DNA from: Methyloglobulus morosus KoM1
GTDB taxonomy: Bacteria; Pseudomonadota; Gammaproteobacteria; Methylococcales; Methylomonadaceae
DNA length: 34,463 nucleotides
Assembly: GCF_000496735.2 (NCBI RefSeq)
Contig: NZ_AYLO01000004.1
Coordinates: forward strand, 1 to 34,463
Direction: 5' to 3'
Positions 1 through 7,906 of the stretch are shown here, piece by piece. A model generated the notes under the pieces. That model was not told the DNA's origin. It did no database searches and saw only the letters and a program-made list of their open reading frames with translations. Position 1 is the stretch's first letter; each line of letters begins with the position of its first letter. Position numbers and translations under genes: made by a program.

Positions 1-32
1 CAATCGGTCGAACCACATTTTGGACAATTCAT
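1..32 (-). CDS. IS1-like transposase, N-terminal fragment (runs off window)
   Basis: Reading leftward from an ATG at 32, the ten visible codons give MNCPKCGSTD, the start of a CxxC zinc ribbon. This opening is typical of the DNA-binding first ORF (InsA-like) of IS1-family elements, where the zinc finger precedes a helix-turn-helix. An AAAGG stretch upstream on the minus strand could serve as a ribosome binding site. Only the N-terminus lies in the window, so other zinc-ribbon proteins are possible. The near-palindrome at 62-79 behind the start fits a transposon end. Confidence 0.45.
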   Translation of the reverse strand, partial: MNCPKCGSTD

Positions 33-61
33 ATTAGCCTTTACCCCTACAAATTGGGTAA

Positions 62-79
62 GTGTAGCAAATGCTATAC
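62..79. repeat. Imperfect palindrome, possible IS1-like element end
   Basis: TAGCA (65-69) and TGCTA (72-76) pair across a 2-nt loop; the pairing extends to GTGTAGCA/TGCTATAC with one mismatch. It lies about 30 bp upstream of the zinc-ribbon start codon, where the terminal repeat and promoter of an IS1-type element would sit. The exact element boundary cannot be fixed because the other end is outside the window. Confidence 0.3.
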
Positions 80-221
80 TAACTTAACAATACCATGAAA
101 ACAAACAAATTTCTTTACCAGTTTTATCCAACTCTTTTGTAATAGAGTTAAAAAATCGACCACTTGCATTAAGTTTTAGGCTTAGTAGAAACTCTAGTAT
201 GCAATAATTAAATAAGGTAAA

Positions 222-240
222 CCCCCGGCTAAGCCGGGGG
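222..240. repeat. Left-end hairpin of the IS200-type element
   Basis: CCCCCGGCT (222-230) can pair with AGCCGGGGG (232-240), leaving a small loop once the central pairs open. It matches the right-end hairpin at 803-821. In IS200-like elements such left-end structures serve both as TnpA recognition sites and as barriers to transcription entering from outside; both roles are inferred here. Confidence 0.7.
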
Positions 241-274
241 ACTCTCAAAGGTTTGACCTATAAGGCGGTCGGGC

Positions 275-311
275 CGATTCTCAGGAACTTGGTCAATAGT
301 TCGGAGAATCG
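275..311 (+). promoter_or_regulatory. 5' leader hairpin that would occlude the tnpA ribosome binding site
   Basis: CGATTCTC (275-282) is the exact reverse complement of GAGAATCG (304-311), and GAACT (285-289) can pair with AGTTC (298-302), giving a long bulged stem. The only purine-rich segment before the tnpA ATG at 315 (GAGAATCGAG) is inside the 3' arm, so folding would hide it. Salmonella IS200 is known to limit TnpA synthesis by this kind of leader structure; by analogy this hairpin would repress translation. Confidence 0.55.
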
Positions 312-314
312 AGA

Positions 315-749
315 ATGAGAGAGTATCAAAGTTTGAGCCATACAATGTGGAATTGCAAATACCACGTTGTGTTCATCCCAAAAAGGAGACGTAAGCAGTT
401 GTTTGGGCAAATACGGAGGCACTTAGGGCGGGTGTTTCATGAACTGGCAAAACAGAAGGGCTGTGAAGTTGTTGAAGGGCATTTGATGGCAGACCATGTT
501 CACATGTGTTTGAGCATCCCGCCGAAATACGCGGTATCGAATGTGGTTGGGTTTATCAAAGGGAAGAGTGCGATTTCGATTGCGAGGGAGTTTAGGGGCA
601 AGACCAAGAACTTCACGGGCGAAAACTTTTGGGCAAGAGGTTTTTTTGTCTCGACGGTCGGCCTTGATGAAGACATGGTACGGAAGTGCATCAGGGAGCA
701 AGAGCGCGAAGATGAGCGCTACGAGCAGATGAGCCTTTGGAAAGGATGA
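315..749 (+). CDS. tnpA: IS200/IS605-family transposase TnpA, probably inactive (Tyr to Cys)
   Basis: This 144-residue protein has the usual length and layout of a Y1 HUH transposase that excises and inserts single-stranded DNA at hairpin ends. The N-terminal CKYHVVFIPKRRRK segment and the metal-binding HUH motif H61-V-H63 (in DHVHM) are intact, as is the FVSTVG segment before the last helix. In this family that helix carries the nucleophilic tyrosine, in the pattern Y-I-x-x-Q-E. Here it reads VRKCIREQE, placing Cys125 (TGC, 687-689) at the expected position. A Tyr codon TAC differs by one base. Tyr136 lies further along the helix but is not where the nucleophile is expected. The reading frame is otherwise intact. 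Confidence 0.9.
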   Translation: MREYQSLSHTMWNCKYHVVFIPKRRRKQLFGQIRRHLGRVFHELAKQKGCEVVEGHLMADHVHMCLSIPPKYAVSNVVGFIKGKSAISIAREFRGKTKNFTGENFWARGFFVSTVGLDEDMVRKCIREQEREDERYEQMSLWKG

Positions 750-821
750 TCGCCTTTAGGCGATTCCTGAATATGCCCCTTTGAGGGGCTAACAATGATA
801 AGCCCCCGGCTTTGCCGGGGG
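750..821. repeat. Three successive hairpins at the IS200 right end
   Basis: Directly after the tnpA stop codon come TCGCC-TTTA-GGCGA (750-763), GCCCCT-TTG-AGGGGC (775-789) and CCCCCGGC-TTT-GCCGGGGG (803-821). The last matches the left-end hairpin and is the likely right-end recognition structure. The first two may help stop tnpA transcription, but none has a following T-run. Positions 822-1036 beyond them hold no gene that I can support. Confidence 0.6.
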
Positions 822-1036
822 TGATTTAACTTTATGGTGGTCGTAATAGTACTGTCCCGATCCTCTGCAGATATTTCAAACACTTCAAGATCACAATAAA
901 AATAGATGGATAGTAACCCTACCCAAAAAAAGCGACACTTTGGCAATAAAAATATTTTTGCAATTAAGTGGCTCAATCTAGACGCTCGATCCTGCTGTTT
1001 TTGCAATATTAAGTTTGCAGAAAGGATGTGCAACTA

Positions 1037-2275
1037 ATGGCAACAGTCAAAAAAGATGCAGCTTATGGCATTATCGACCAAGGGTTAATCAGCCTGAGTA
1101 ATCTCGGCATCGGATTTTTGTTAATAAAATTATCCAGCAAGAATAACTACGGACTTTATGGTATCGGTTTTGCGGCTATATTATTGTGTGTAGGAGTCGC
1201 TAACGCACTTGTGACTAGCCAAATGACAGTTTTCGCACCTGAAAAAACCGATAAAATAAAATATTGCTACACCATGCTTTTAGGGCAATATTTTATTTTT
1301 TTTCCATTATGGATTATTTTTTCAGCCCTTAGCTATGCGGGATTTTATTTTCATATAATTACATTTGATTTATTGGCATACACATTGGTGTTGTCATGCA
1401 CCGTTATGGCGGCAATATTCCATGAATTCATAAGGCGTTATTTTTATATTGCTTTAAAACCTTATCGAGTGCTGCAAATCGATATTTTAAATGTCGTGAT
1501 TATTTTTGGCTGTTTGTTTCCGGCAGCTATTTATAGGCTTAATGTATCGCATATATCGGCAGTAATAATATATGGGAGCGGTGCATTTATTGCTGGGTTC
1601 ACAGGTTTAATGCTATCCAATCTGTTGCAAAAGGTAAAAGTCTATGAAATTAAAGATAGCATAAAAGAAGCCTGGCATCATGGAAGGTGGGCGCTTGGCG
1701 GTGTTATGGTTACTTGGATACAGTCGCAGAGCTATGTTGCAATACTTTCCATTTTAGCTACACCTTCAAGTATCGCTGAAGCGAATGCAGCGCGATTATT
1801 TCTTTCACCTGCAGCCGTTATCAGTACCAGCTTAGCGCAGGTATTTATCCCTAGATTGGCTATATTAAGAAATGATGGCAAGCATGTTGAAATTATCCGA
1901 TTGACGCAAAAAATTCTGCTGCTGATTATTACCGTTATTTTCTTGCTTGTTTTGGTTATATTTTTCATCAAAGATTATGTGCTAAATAAGTTCTTTCCCA
2001 AAGATTATGCCAATATAGGGCCGTTAATTTTATTATGGGCATTGGTGTTTGTAGCTCAAACTGTCTGTTCCAATGCTTCTATATTATTGCAAATTTATAA
2101 AAAATTTAGAGTCATAACCCTCTGCAATTTTTTTACTGCTCTTGCTACAGTCGGAATGGCGTGGCTTCTTATTAAAATAAATGGAATAGACGGAAGTATA
2201 CAGGCAATGGCATTAGGTCAACTTTTTTTAGCACTTTTATTGTGGAGAGCATTTCATGCCTATAGAAATAATTAA
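1037..2275 (+). CDS. Wzx-like polysaccharide flippase (MOP superfamily)
   Basis: A 412-residue hydrophobic protein with about a dozen predicted membrane segments. The opening KDAAYGIIDQGLISLSNLGI resembles O-antigen/lipopolysaccharide translocases of the MOP exporter superfamily, which flip undecaprenyl-linked repeat units across the inner membrane. A GTG at 1028 also opens the frame, but AAAGGA (1021-1026) sits 10 nt before the ATG at 1037, so I take 1037. The 3' end overlaps the next gene by 20 nt, indicating one transcript with the GT2 gene and the polymerase downstream. The gene is very AT-rich, as flippase genes often are. Substrate specificity cannot be read from sequence. Confidence 0.82.
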   Translation: MATVKKDAAYGIIDQGLISLSNLGIGFLLIKLSSKNNYGLYGIGFAAILLCVGVANALVTSQMTVFAPEKTDKIKYCYTMLLGQYFIFFPLWIIFSALSYAGFYFHIITFDLLAYTLVLSCTVMAAIFHEFIRRYFYIALKPYRVLQIDILNVVIIFGCLFPAAIYRLNVSHISAVIIYGSGAFIAGFTGLMLSNLLQKVKVYEIKDSIKEAWHHGRWALGGVMVTWIQSQSYVAILSILATPSSIAEANAARLFLSPAAVISTSLAQVFIPRLAILRNDGKHVEIIRLTQKILLLIITVIFLLVLVIFFIKDYVLNKFFPKDYANIGPLILLWALVFVAQTVCSNASILLQIYKKFRVITLCNFFTALATVGMAWLLIKINGIDGSIQAMALGQLFLALLLWRAFHAYRNN

Positions 2276-3170
2276 TATTGATATATGCATTGCAACTTAC
2301 AAAAGAGTCGATTTGTTAAAAAAACTGTTGGAATCTTTGGTTGTACAAATTTTAGATGAAAGCATTAAAATTAGGATAATCATTATCGATAATGACCCAA
2401 ATGCATCTGCACAAAGCATAGTGAATGCCTTCTTTGCTAAAAAAGATTTACCGTACATTTATGACACGCAGCCGGAAAAAAATATTGCTATTACCCGCAA
2501 TAAAGCTCTTGATTATACGGATGCAAATTTTCTGGCATTTATTGATGATGACGAATGGGCTACGCCGGATTGGCTTAATAATTTGTTATTGGCCAGCACA
2601 CAATATGACGCTGACGTTGTCTTTGGACCCGTTATGCCACAATTTTCGGAAGTCGCACCTGATTGGATATCAAAGGGCGGTTTTTTTAATCGTAATGCCA
2701 GTAAATCCGGCGATATAAAGACTCACGGCGCAACTAATAACACGCTAATTAGAAACCCAGAAAAATTTAAAGCTATTTTTCGATTTGATCCAGAATATGG
2801 GCTAACCGGTGGCGAAGATACCGATTTATTTCACCGATTATATTTGAATGGCGCAAAACTCGTTTGGAACGATGCCGCCTTGGTATATGAAGTAATTCCG
2901 CCAGAACGAATGACAGTTAATTGGTTAGTAAAGCGGGCACTGAGGGGGGGGCAAATTTACGCTAAAGTATATTTGAGAGAGTTCTCACTAACTCAGAAAA
3001 CAATTTGGTTTTTTAAGCGTATAAATTATCTTTGTCTATCTGTCTTGTTGTTGCCAGTGACTTTTTTTATGGGTAAGCACAGGTGGGTTTGGGTTTTGCT
3101 CAAAATCACGGCTAACTTTGGGCAATTGAATATGGTTTTTACTAATAAAGCCTATCAAGAATATAAATAA
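2256..3170 (+). CDS. Glycosyltransferase family 2 (GT-A fold)
   Basis: A 304-residue GT-A enzyme likely to add a sugar from a nucleotide donor to the growing lipid-linked repeat unit at the cytoplasmic face. It opens with the GT2 signature IDICIATYKR (about residues 8-17) and has an acidic metal-binding stretch FIDDDE (about 95-100). GGEDTD (185-190) matches the acceptor-side ED motif of the family. The C-terminal 60 residues contain a hydrophobic segment that may attach it to the membrane. The start lies inside the end of the flippase gene, with GGAGAG just upstream. Donor and acceptor are unknown. Confidence 0.85.
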   Translation: MPIEIINIDICIATYKRVDLLKKLLESLVVQILDESIKIRIIIIDNDPNASAQSIVNAFFAKKDLPYIYDTQPEKNIAITRNKALDYTDANFLAFIDDDEWATPDWLNNLLLASTQYDADVVFGPVMPQFSEVAPDWISKGGFFNRNASKSGDIKTHGATNNTLIRNPEKFKAIFRFDPEYGLTGGEDTDLFHRLYLNGAKLVWNDAALVYEVIPPERMTVNWLVKRALRGGQIYAKVYLREFSLTQKTIWFFKRINYLCLSVLLLPVTFFMGKHRWVWVLLKITANFGQLNMVFTNKAYQEYK

Positions 3171-3200
3171 CCGCTCTTAATATCCTATTTTAGACAAGTA

Positions 3201-4466
3201 ATGATTTTTAATAATCAACCAACAGTTGGCGCATTCTATCTCTTACCTTTTTTGATATATTTTATATTAAGTGGTGTGGCGCTGCTGCAACCGAATTATG
3301 GTAGCCAAATTCAACAAGATAGTAGCATAATAAACCAAATCACCTTTTCTTTGGCTTATTCCCTTGCTTTTATCTTATTATTTAAACAGCAAGGAGTTAT
3401 AACATGGGTATTCAGCAGAGCAATACCCCTGGATATTTTATTTTTTCTTACACTAATTTCTCTTTTTTGGTCTGATTTTCCAGGTAAGGTAGTTATCTTA
3501 TTTCTCCATAGTGTAGGTACGGCCTTTGTTTCTTTTTGTATGGCTGTTCTATTATTTAAGGATAAAGATAAGTTTTTTAGGCTGCTGCTCTTTGTAATGA
3601 TTATATACATTCTGGCGACAATTGGCGTTACCCTACTCAGGCCGGATATTGGTATTATGAAATCAAGCAATATCTATGATGTAACCGTTAGTGGCCGGTG
3701 GCGTGGCTTAACTTTTCATCCTAATTCATTAGGCGGTATCTGTCTTTTCGTTACATGGGTTGCCTTGAGTAATTTTTTCCATACCAAAAATACTAAATGG
3801 ATTTCTTTTCTCGCTGTTATTACACTAACAGGTGCCTTCTACTGTCTGTATAAAGCTAATAGTATGACATCCATGCTACTTTCATTAGCTTTAGGGCTCG
3901 GCATGGTATGGTGTACTTTTATTGGAAATTCCACAGGTGGGGTAAAGCATATCAAAATAATGTTAGGGATTTTTATTTTATTTGTTGGATTTATGCTGCT
4001 TTATATTCTTTATCCAGACCTGATATCAGAAAAATATTTCTTTCGAGCGATTGGAAGGGACTCCTCCTTATCTGGGCGATCTAGCCTTTGGGAAATTGGA
4101 ATGCAAGGCTTTTCCGATAAACCTTACTTTGGCTGGAGTTACGATGGCCTTAGATCATTTTTGAAACAAAATGATCTGGGTTATGGGCAATTACATAATG
4201 GTTATCTTGATTTGTTAGTGAGGGGCGGATTGGTTTCCGTTTTTATTTTTGGTGTATTATTATTTCAGCTATTTAGTGGGCTGATCAAGCAAGCATTTAA
4301 AGACCATGTTTTTATTTATGGATTAATACTGGTAGTACTTATGCATAATATGACTGAATCATCTATACTTAGGAATCCTAGCATTATTTGGCTTATGTTT
4401 TTAGTGGGTTACTTTTATAGCCTTCTAACAAATTATTCGCGAATTTATCAAACTGAGAGTAACTAG
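3201..4466 (+). CDS. Wzy/WaaL-like O-antigen polymerase or ligase
   Basis: A 421-residue integral membrane protein with about ten hydrophobic segments. It carries the O-antigen ligase/polymerase (Wzy_C-type) pattern: GRWRGLTFHPNSLGG at about 165-179, then GRSSLWEIGMQGF and PYFGWSYDG with LHNGYLDLLVRGG in the large periplasmic loop near residues 290-345. Such proteins polymerise repeat units in the periplasm or transfer glycan to an acceptor. Next to a Wzx-like flippase in an exopolysaccharide locus, polymerase is the better guess. The gene is AT-rich, starts 30 nt after the GT2 stop and has no strong ribosome binding site. Confidence 0.8.
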   Translation: MIFNNQPTVGAFYLLPFLIYFILSGVALLQPNYGSQIQQDSSIINQITFSLAYSLAFILLFKQQGVITWVFSRAIPLDILFFLTLISLFWSDFPGKVVILFLHSVGTAFVSFCMAVLLFKDKDKFFRLLLFVMIIYILATIGVTLLRPDIGIMKSSNIYDVTVSGRWRGLTFHPNSLGGICLFVTWVALSNFFHTKNTKWISFLAVITLTGAFYCLYKANSMTSMLLSLALGLGMVWCTFIGNSTGGVKHIKIMLGIFILFVGFMLLYILYPDLISEKYFFRAIGRDSSLSGRSSLWEIGMQGFSDKPYFGWSYDGLRSFLKQNDLGYGQLHNGYLDLLVRGGLVSVFIFGVLLFQLFSGLIKQAFKDHVFIYGLILVVLMHNMTESSILRNPSIIWLMFLVGYFYSLLTNYSRIYQTESN

Positions 4467-4705
4467 GGACGTATGTGTTGGATAAGTTCTGCAAAATCTC
4501 AATCTCTATGTACTTACCACAGACCGTTAAATCGCTATTTACAGTAATTTTTAAATGAGCTTGCCATTGACTGTGCCAGCTTTTCTGGGAAATCCAAATC
4601 CCCAGCCGATTACTGGGTTCGTGCGTCATCCAATAATCGGTTTTTCTGCAATCTGTGGCCTGTTCATGGCTTTTTAAATCTGTTTGTGATTGCTTAAATA
4701 TAAAA
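4467..4705. other. Intergenic stretch with a 78-codon minus-strand frame; possible dispersed repeat
   Basis: No confident gene. On the minus strand an open frame begins at ATG 4629 and reads MTHEPSNRLGIWISQKSWHS, then continues into the polymerase gene. It looks protein-like, but I do not recognise a family. CCGATTA (4606-4612) can pair with TAATCGG (4634-4640), which is followed by TTTTTC, a weak terminator-like arrangement for the plus-strand operon. The sequence could be a small repeated element or a remnant. Confidence 0.3.
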
Positions 4706-5671
4706 ATGAGACTTTTCTGGTTAGATAATTTGAAAGCCTTTGGTGTTTTCTTGGTTGTCTTTGGTCATTTGATTCCAGAGTCATATCTAAAGCAATATAT
4801 TTATTCTTTTCATGTACCGTTGTTCTTTTTTATCAGCGGTTTTCTATTTGATCGTACCAAGTACAGTTTCAAACAATATTTAAGGAAAAAATTAAATACG
4901 TTGTTAGTACCTTATTTTTGCTTTGCAATTTTCTCTTATTTGTTTTGGTTTTTTGTGGTTCGCAATTTCAGCATAAGTGGCAAGTCTTTAGCGGTTAATT
5001 CGTTGAAACCACTTATCGGCATCTTGTATGCGGTTGGTAGTGATAGCTGGCGAGATATTCTGAATCCTGCGTTATGGTTTCTCCCTTGTCTTTTTGTAGT
5101 CGAGGTAATTTTTTATTTTATTAAAAATAAATATTTTCTATTAATTTTTGCAGTACTGGGATATTTTGTTGCCTATTCAAGTTTTAGGCTACCGTGGAGC
5201 GTTGATGTCGCACAAACAGCAATTATCTTTTATGGTATAGGGTATTTTTATAAGGATAGATGGTGCACATATAAAAACCTACCTTTTTTATTAGTTTTAC
5301 ACCTTGTCTTTTGTTTTACGAATGGCAGGGTAGACATGAACAATATGATTTATGGAAATATTTTTAATTTTTATATTGCTGCTTATTCGGGGATATTGTT
5401 TTGGTTAATAATTAGTAAAATTCTAGGCCGTAATAAAATTTGCGAATATATTGGTAGTAATGCTATTATTTTTATAGGTTTGATAGGGACGACTTGGTTT
5501 GTTATACGTGGAGGTGTATACATAATTTCAGGCGTTAAATTGGAATCACTAAGTGTTTCGTCCTCCATTATTGCAAGTCTTTTACAAATCGTCCTAACTA
5601 TTCCTGCAATATTTATTATCAATAGATGGATGCCTTTTATATTAGGTAAGCGGAAATACGCAGCGGGATAA
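4706..5671 (+). CDS. Acyltransferase 3 family membrane protein (glycan O-acetyltransferase)
   Basis: A 321-residue protein with about ten membrane segments, close to the usual size of acyltransferase-3 domains. Its opening WLDNLKAFGVFLVVFGH ends in the conserved His of the family, and FHVPLFFFISGFLF is the second hallmark segment. Related enzymes (fucose 4-O-acetylase-like, OafA-like) acetylate sugars of surface glycans across the inner membrane, which suits this locus because GDP-fucose genes lie nearby. A GTG at 4655 opens the frame 17 codons earlier, but family proteins begin near MRLFWLDN, so I prefer the ATG at 4706 despite a poor ribosome binding site. The donor and acetylated sugar are inferred. 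Confidence 0.8.
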   Translation: MRLFWLDNLKAFGVFLVVFGHLIPESYLKQYIYSFHVPLFFFISGFLFDRTKYSFKQYLRKKLNTLLVPYFCFAIFSYLFWFFVVRNFSISGKSLAVNSLKPLIGILYAVGSDSWRDILNPALWFLPCLFVVEVIFYFIKNKYFLLIFAVLGYFVAYSSFRLPWSVDVAQTAIIFYGIGYFYKDRWCTYKNLPFLLVLHLVFCFTNGRVDMNNMIYGNIFNFYIAAYSGILFWLIISKILGRNKICEYIGSNAIIFIGLIGTTWFVIRGGVYIISGVKLESLSVSSSIIASLLQIVLTIPAIFIINRWMPFILGKRKYAAG

Positions 5672-5792
5672 CGTGTAAATATTTTTGATTAGCGCCACGA
5701 ATAATCGATAGCTCATATTCTATATCCATAACGCATCAATTGCATATTATCGCATTCCACTACCAACCTACTCGCACTAAAGCGGAGCCGTC

Positions 5793-6968
5793 TTATTTGC
5801 CCACAAGCGTACGGGTGGCAAACTCACCGAAAGCCGATGCAAATTGTTTTCTGTGTTGTTGATTTATTTCTGCCGCAGTATGCTCGGCATCTAGTCTTGG
5901 ACCTGATTTCAAGGTAGGCCATTGCTCTTTCAATACTGCCGAAATATGTGAAGGGCTATTGGGATCGAAGAAGGCAGCCCTCCCTTCGGCTTGTTCGCGA
6001 TGTATAGATAAATCAGAAAGCAATAAGGGCGCGCCTACAGCTTTTGCCTCTTCCACCGTCGTACTCCAACCTTCAAAAAACGAAGGGTTTACCACGCCAC
6101 AGGAAAGCCGCATCAACGGCAAGATGTGTTGAAAAGGAATCAAGCCAAGAAACATAAATTTATCTCCCAGGTTGTAATTTGTTATCAAGTCAAGCACACG
6201 CTGTGGGTGATCAGGATTGCGCCCATCTTTTGCATTACCGCTTGCCACTAACACAATATCACTGCCTGACTGCTTGATTAGGTTCATCGCTTCAACCACA
6301 TTGAGGTGATTTTTATGTTTCCAAAATTGATTGGGCAAAAAATAAAATTTCTCAGGTAATTTGTATAAGCGGCGAATATCGTCTAGTTCGGTAATACTTG
6401 CTTTCGAAGCTATTCTTACAGCAAATGGAACGGCTTCGACCCGACCAATTGATTTAGGGTAAAAAGTTTCGCAGTCCCGTTGTGCATCTTGGCTACTCAC
6501 CATGAGACGTGTAGCGCAGTGACTGAGTGCCCAATAGCCAATATCACGCCAGTAATAATTAATTTTGCTAAACATCTTCGGCAAGTGCCGATGTTGAAAG
6601 TCTGCAATCCATGCCAAGGTGGGAATGCCGAAGCGGCAGCCATACCAGGCGGCGTGTTGAAAAACCACGTCAATGTTGGCGCGCTTGAATTCCCGCTGCG
6701 CCAAATAGTCACACTGCAAACCAAAGCCAAGAACCAGGCGTGCGATCTTCATCAATTTGTTGTTATCCCAAACGGGGCTTAAAATAGGCGGTTCGACAAG
6801 ATAAGGGGCCAACCGGGACAAGGTATTCTGGTCGGTATCGGTCCCCGCAAACAGCACCGGGCTTATATTGCACTCTGGCGTTTCAGGCAACGCCGACAGT
6901 AAGTTTTCTAAATAATTAACCCCACCCGTCCAACCCGCACCGCCAATTAAGGTAAAAGCCACCCTCAT
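5793..6968 (-). CDS. Glycosyltransferase family 4 (GT-B fold)
   Basis: A 391-residue retaining GT-B glycosyltransferase. It has the N-terminal glycine-rich loop IGGAGWTGGVNYL, the HKNH segment (218-221) and the EX7E-type motif E299-GWSTTVE-E307 that binds the donor nucleotide sugar. It is the last gene of the minus-strand cassette. The ATG at 6968 overlaps the TGA of the upstream SDR gene as ATGA, which implies translational coupling; an 11-codon longer start at 7001 would lie inside that gene and is less likely. It probably adds one sugar of the repeat unit; donor unknown. Confidence 0.85.
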   Translation of the reverse strand: MRVAFTLIGGAGWTGGVNYLENLLSALPETPECNISPVLFAGTDTDQNTLSRLAPYLVEPPILSPVWDNNKLMKIARLVLGFGLQCDYLAQREFKRANIDVVFQHAAWYGCRFGIPTLAWIADFQHRHLPKMFSKINYYWRDIGYWALSHCATRLMVSSQDAQRDCETFYPKSIGRVEAVPFAVRIASKASITELDDIRRLYKLPEKFYFLPNQFWKHKNHLNVVEAMNLIKQSGSDIVLVASGNAKDGRNPDHPQRVLDLITNYNLGDKFMFLGLIPFQHILPLMRLSCGVVNPSFFEGWSTTVEEAKAVGAPLLLSDLSIHREQAEGRAAFFDPNSPSHISAVLKEQWPTLKSGPRLDAEHTAAEINQQHRKQFASAFGEFATRTLVGK

Positions 6969-7906
6969 GCGACCGCCTGGGTATTCACATGCTTGAACCA
7001 CGCCACATAATCAGCCACACCCGCTTGCCAATTTACCAGCGGTGCAAAACCAAGCGACGTTGCTTGATCGATATTGGCCACCAAATACTGAGGATCTCCC
7101 TGGCGGCTCTTGCCGCTAAATTCCAATTGAGTACCCATCCCCCAGGCAGCGCACAAGTGTTCGGCGACCTGTCTTACAGCCACCGCAATCCCAGTGCCGC
7201 CATTGATAATAAAACCATCGTGATTGGCTTGGCTTGCCGCTATTCTCAGCAGGTTAGCTGCATCCGAAATATGAAACCAGTCCCGCACTTCGTTGCCCGA
7301 ACCACCTAACACCAATCGTGTTGCATCATTTAGCAATCGACTACAGCTATCCCATAACAACTGCTTCTGGAGCTCTGGCCCATACACGGAAAATAGCCGC
7401 ACGATAGCCACATTCAGGCCAAAATTTTTGCCGTAAGACTCAAACAGTTCTTCTGCAATCCGTTTGTGATATCCATAAGGGGAGTAAGGCGCCAATGCAT
7501 CGGTTTCGCAAATGGCCTGACGGTGTCCTGCACCATAGACCGCTGCGCTGGATGCCAGTACCAATCGCACATCGGGAGCAGCCAGCCTTGCCCATTCAAG
7601 CAACTCTGCCGCCGACAATACCGAGCGTCGGAAATCTTCTTCAGGTGCCGCTAATGAAGGCCCAACTGAACTCCCCCCAGCCAAGTGAAATACGGCATCT
7701 GGCTGACCCACATTCGACAGGACAATGTCGATATTGCGCTTAGTCACATCGCCATTCAGCCAGTGGCTCACTCCCCATGCGGCACGTTCCGTGTCTGTCC
7801 AGGCACCATGACCAATTCCGCAGACCCGTACACCTTGATGATGTAATGCCCGTGCTAAATGTCGGCCTACAAAACCACGTGCGCCGGTAATTAATGCAGC
7901 CTTCAT
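6965..7906 (-). CDS. NAD(P)-dependent sugar epimerase/dehydratase (extended SDR)
   Basis: A 313-residue extended short-chain dehydrogenase. The nucleotide-binding motif TGARGFVG is at residues 7-14, the serine region LASSAAVYG at about 117-125, and the catalytic Y144-x3-K148 in YGYHK. The C-terminal half has the RDWFHISDAA segment seen in nucleotide-sugar epimerases and 4,6-dehydratases. It probably makes a modified nucleotide sugar for this cassette, but the substrate cannot be assigned. The open frame extends upstream to 8044, but the ATG at 7906 gives the Rossmann start [11 protein letters not shown] and overlaps the methyltransferase stop as ATGA, so I use it. Confidence 0.85.
   Translation of the reverse strand: MKAALITGARGFVGRHLARALHHQGVRVCGIGHGAWTDTERAAWGVSHWLNGDVTKRNIDIVLSNVGQPDAVFHLAGGSSVGPSLAAPEEDFRRSVLSAAELLEWARLAAPDVRLVLASSAAVYGAGHRQAICETDALAPYSPYGYHKRIAEELFESYGKNFGLNVAIVRLFSVYGPELQKQLLWDSCSRLLNDATRLVLGGSGNEVRDWFHISDAANLLRIAASQANHDGFIINGGTGIAVAVRQVAEHLCAAWGMGTQLEFSGKSRQGDPQYLVANIDQATSLGFAPLVNWQAGVADYVAWFKHVNTQAVA

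Larger units (their letters stand above)
222..821 (+). mobile_element. IS200-type insertion sequence (single tnpA, hairpin ends)
   Basis: One Y1-transposase gene is framed by two nearly identical GC hairpins, CCCCCGGC...GCCGGGGG, at 222-240 and 803-821. IS200/IS605 elements have no terminal inverted repeats; TnpA recognises subterminal hairpins on single-stranded DNA. True cleavage sites are expected some tens of bases outside the hairpins and cannot be read here. There is no TnpB gene, so this is the minimal IS200 layout. It sits just upstream of the glycan block that begins at 1037. Confidence 0.8.
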
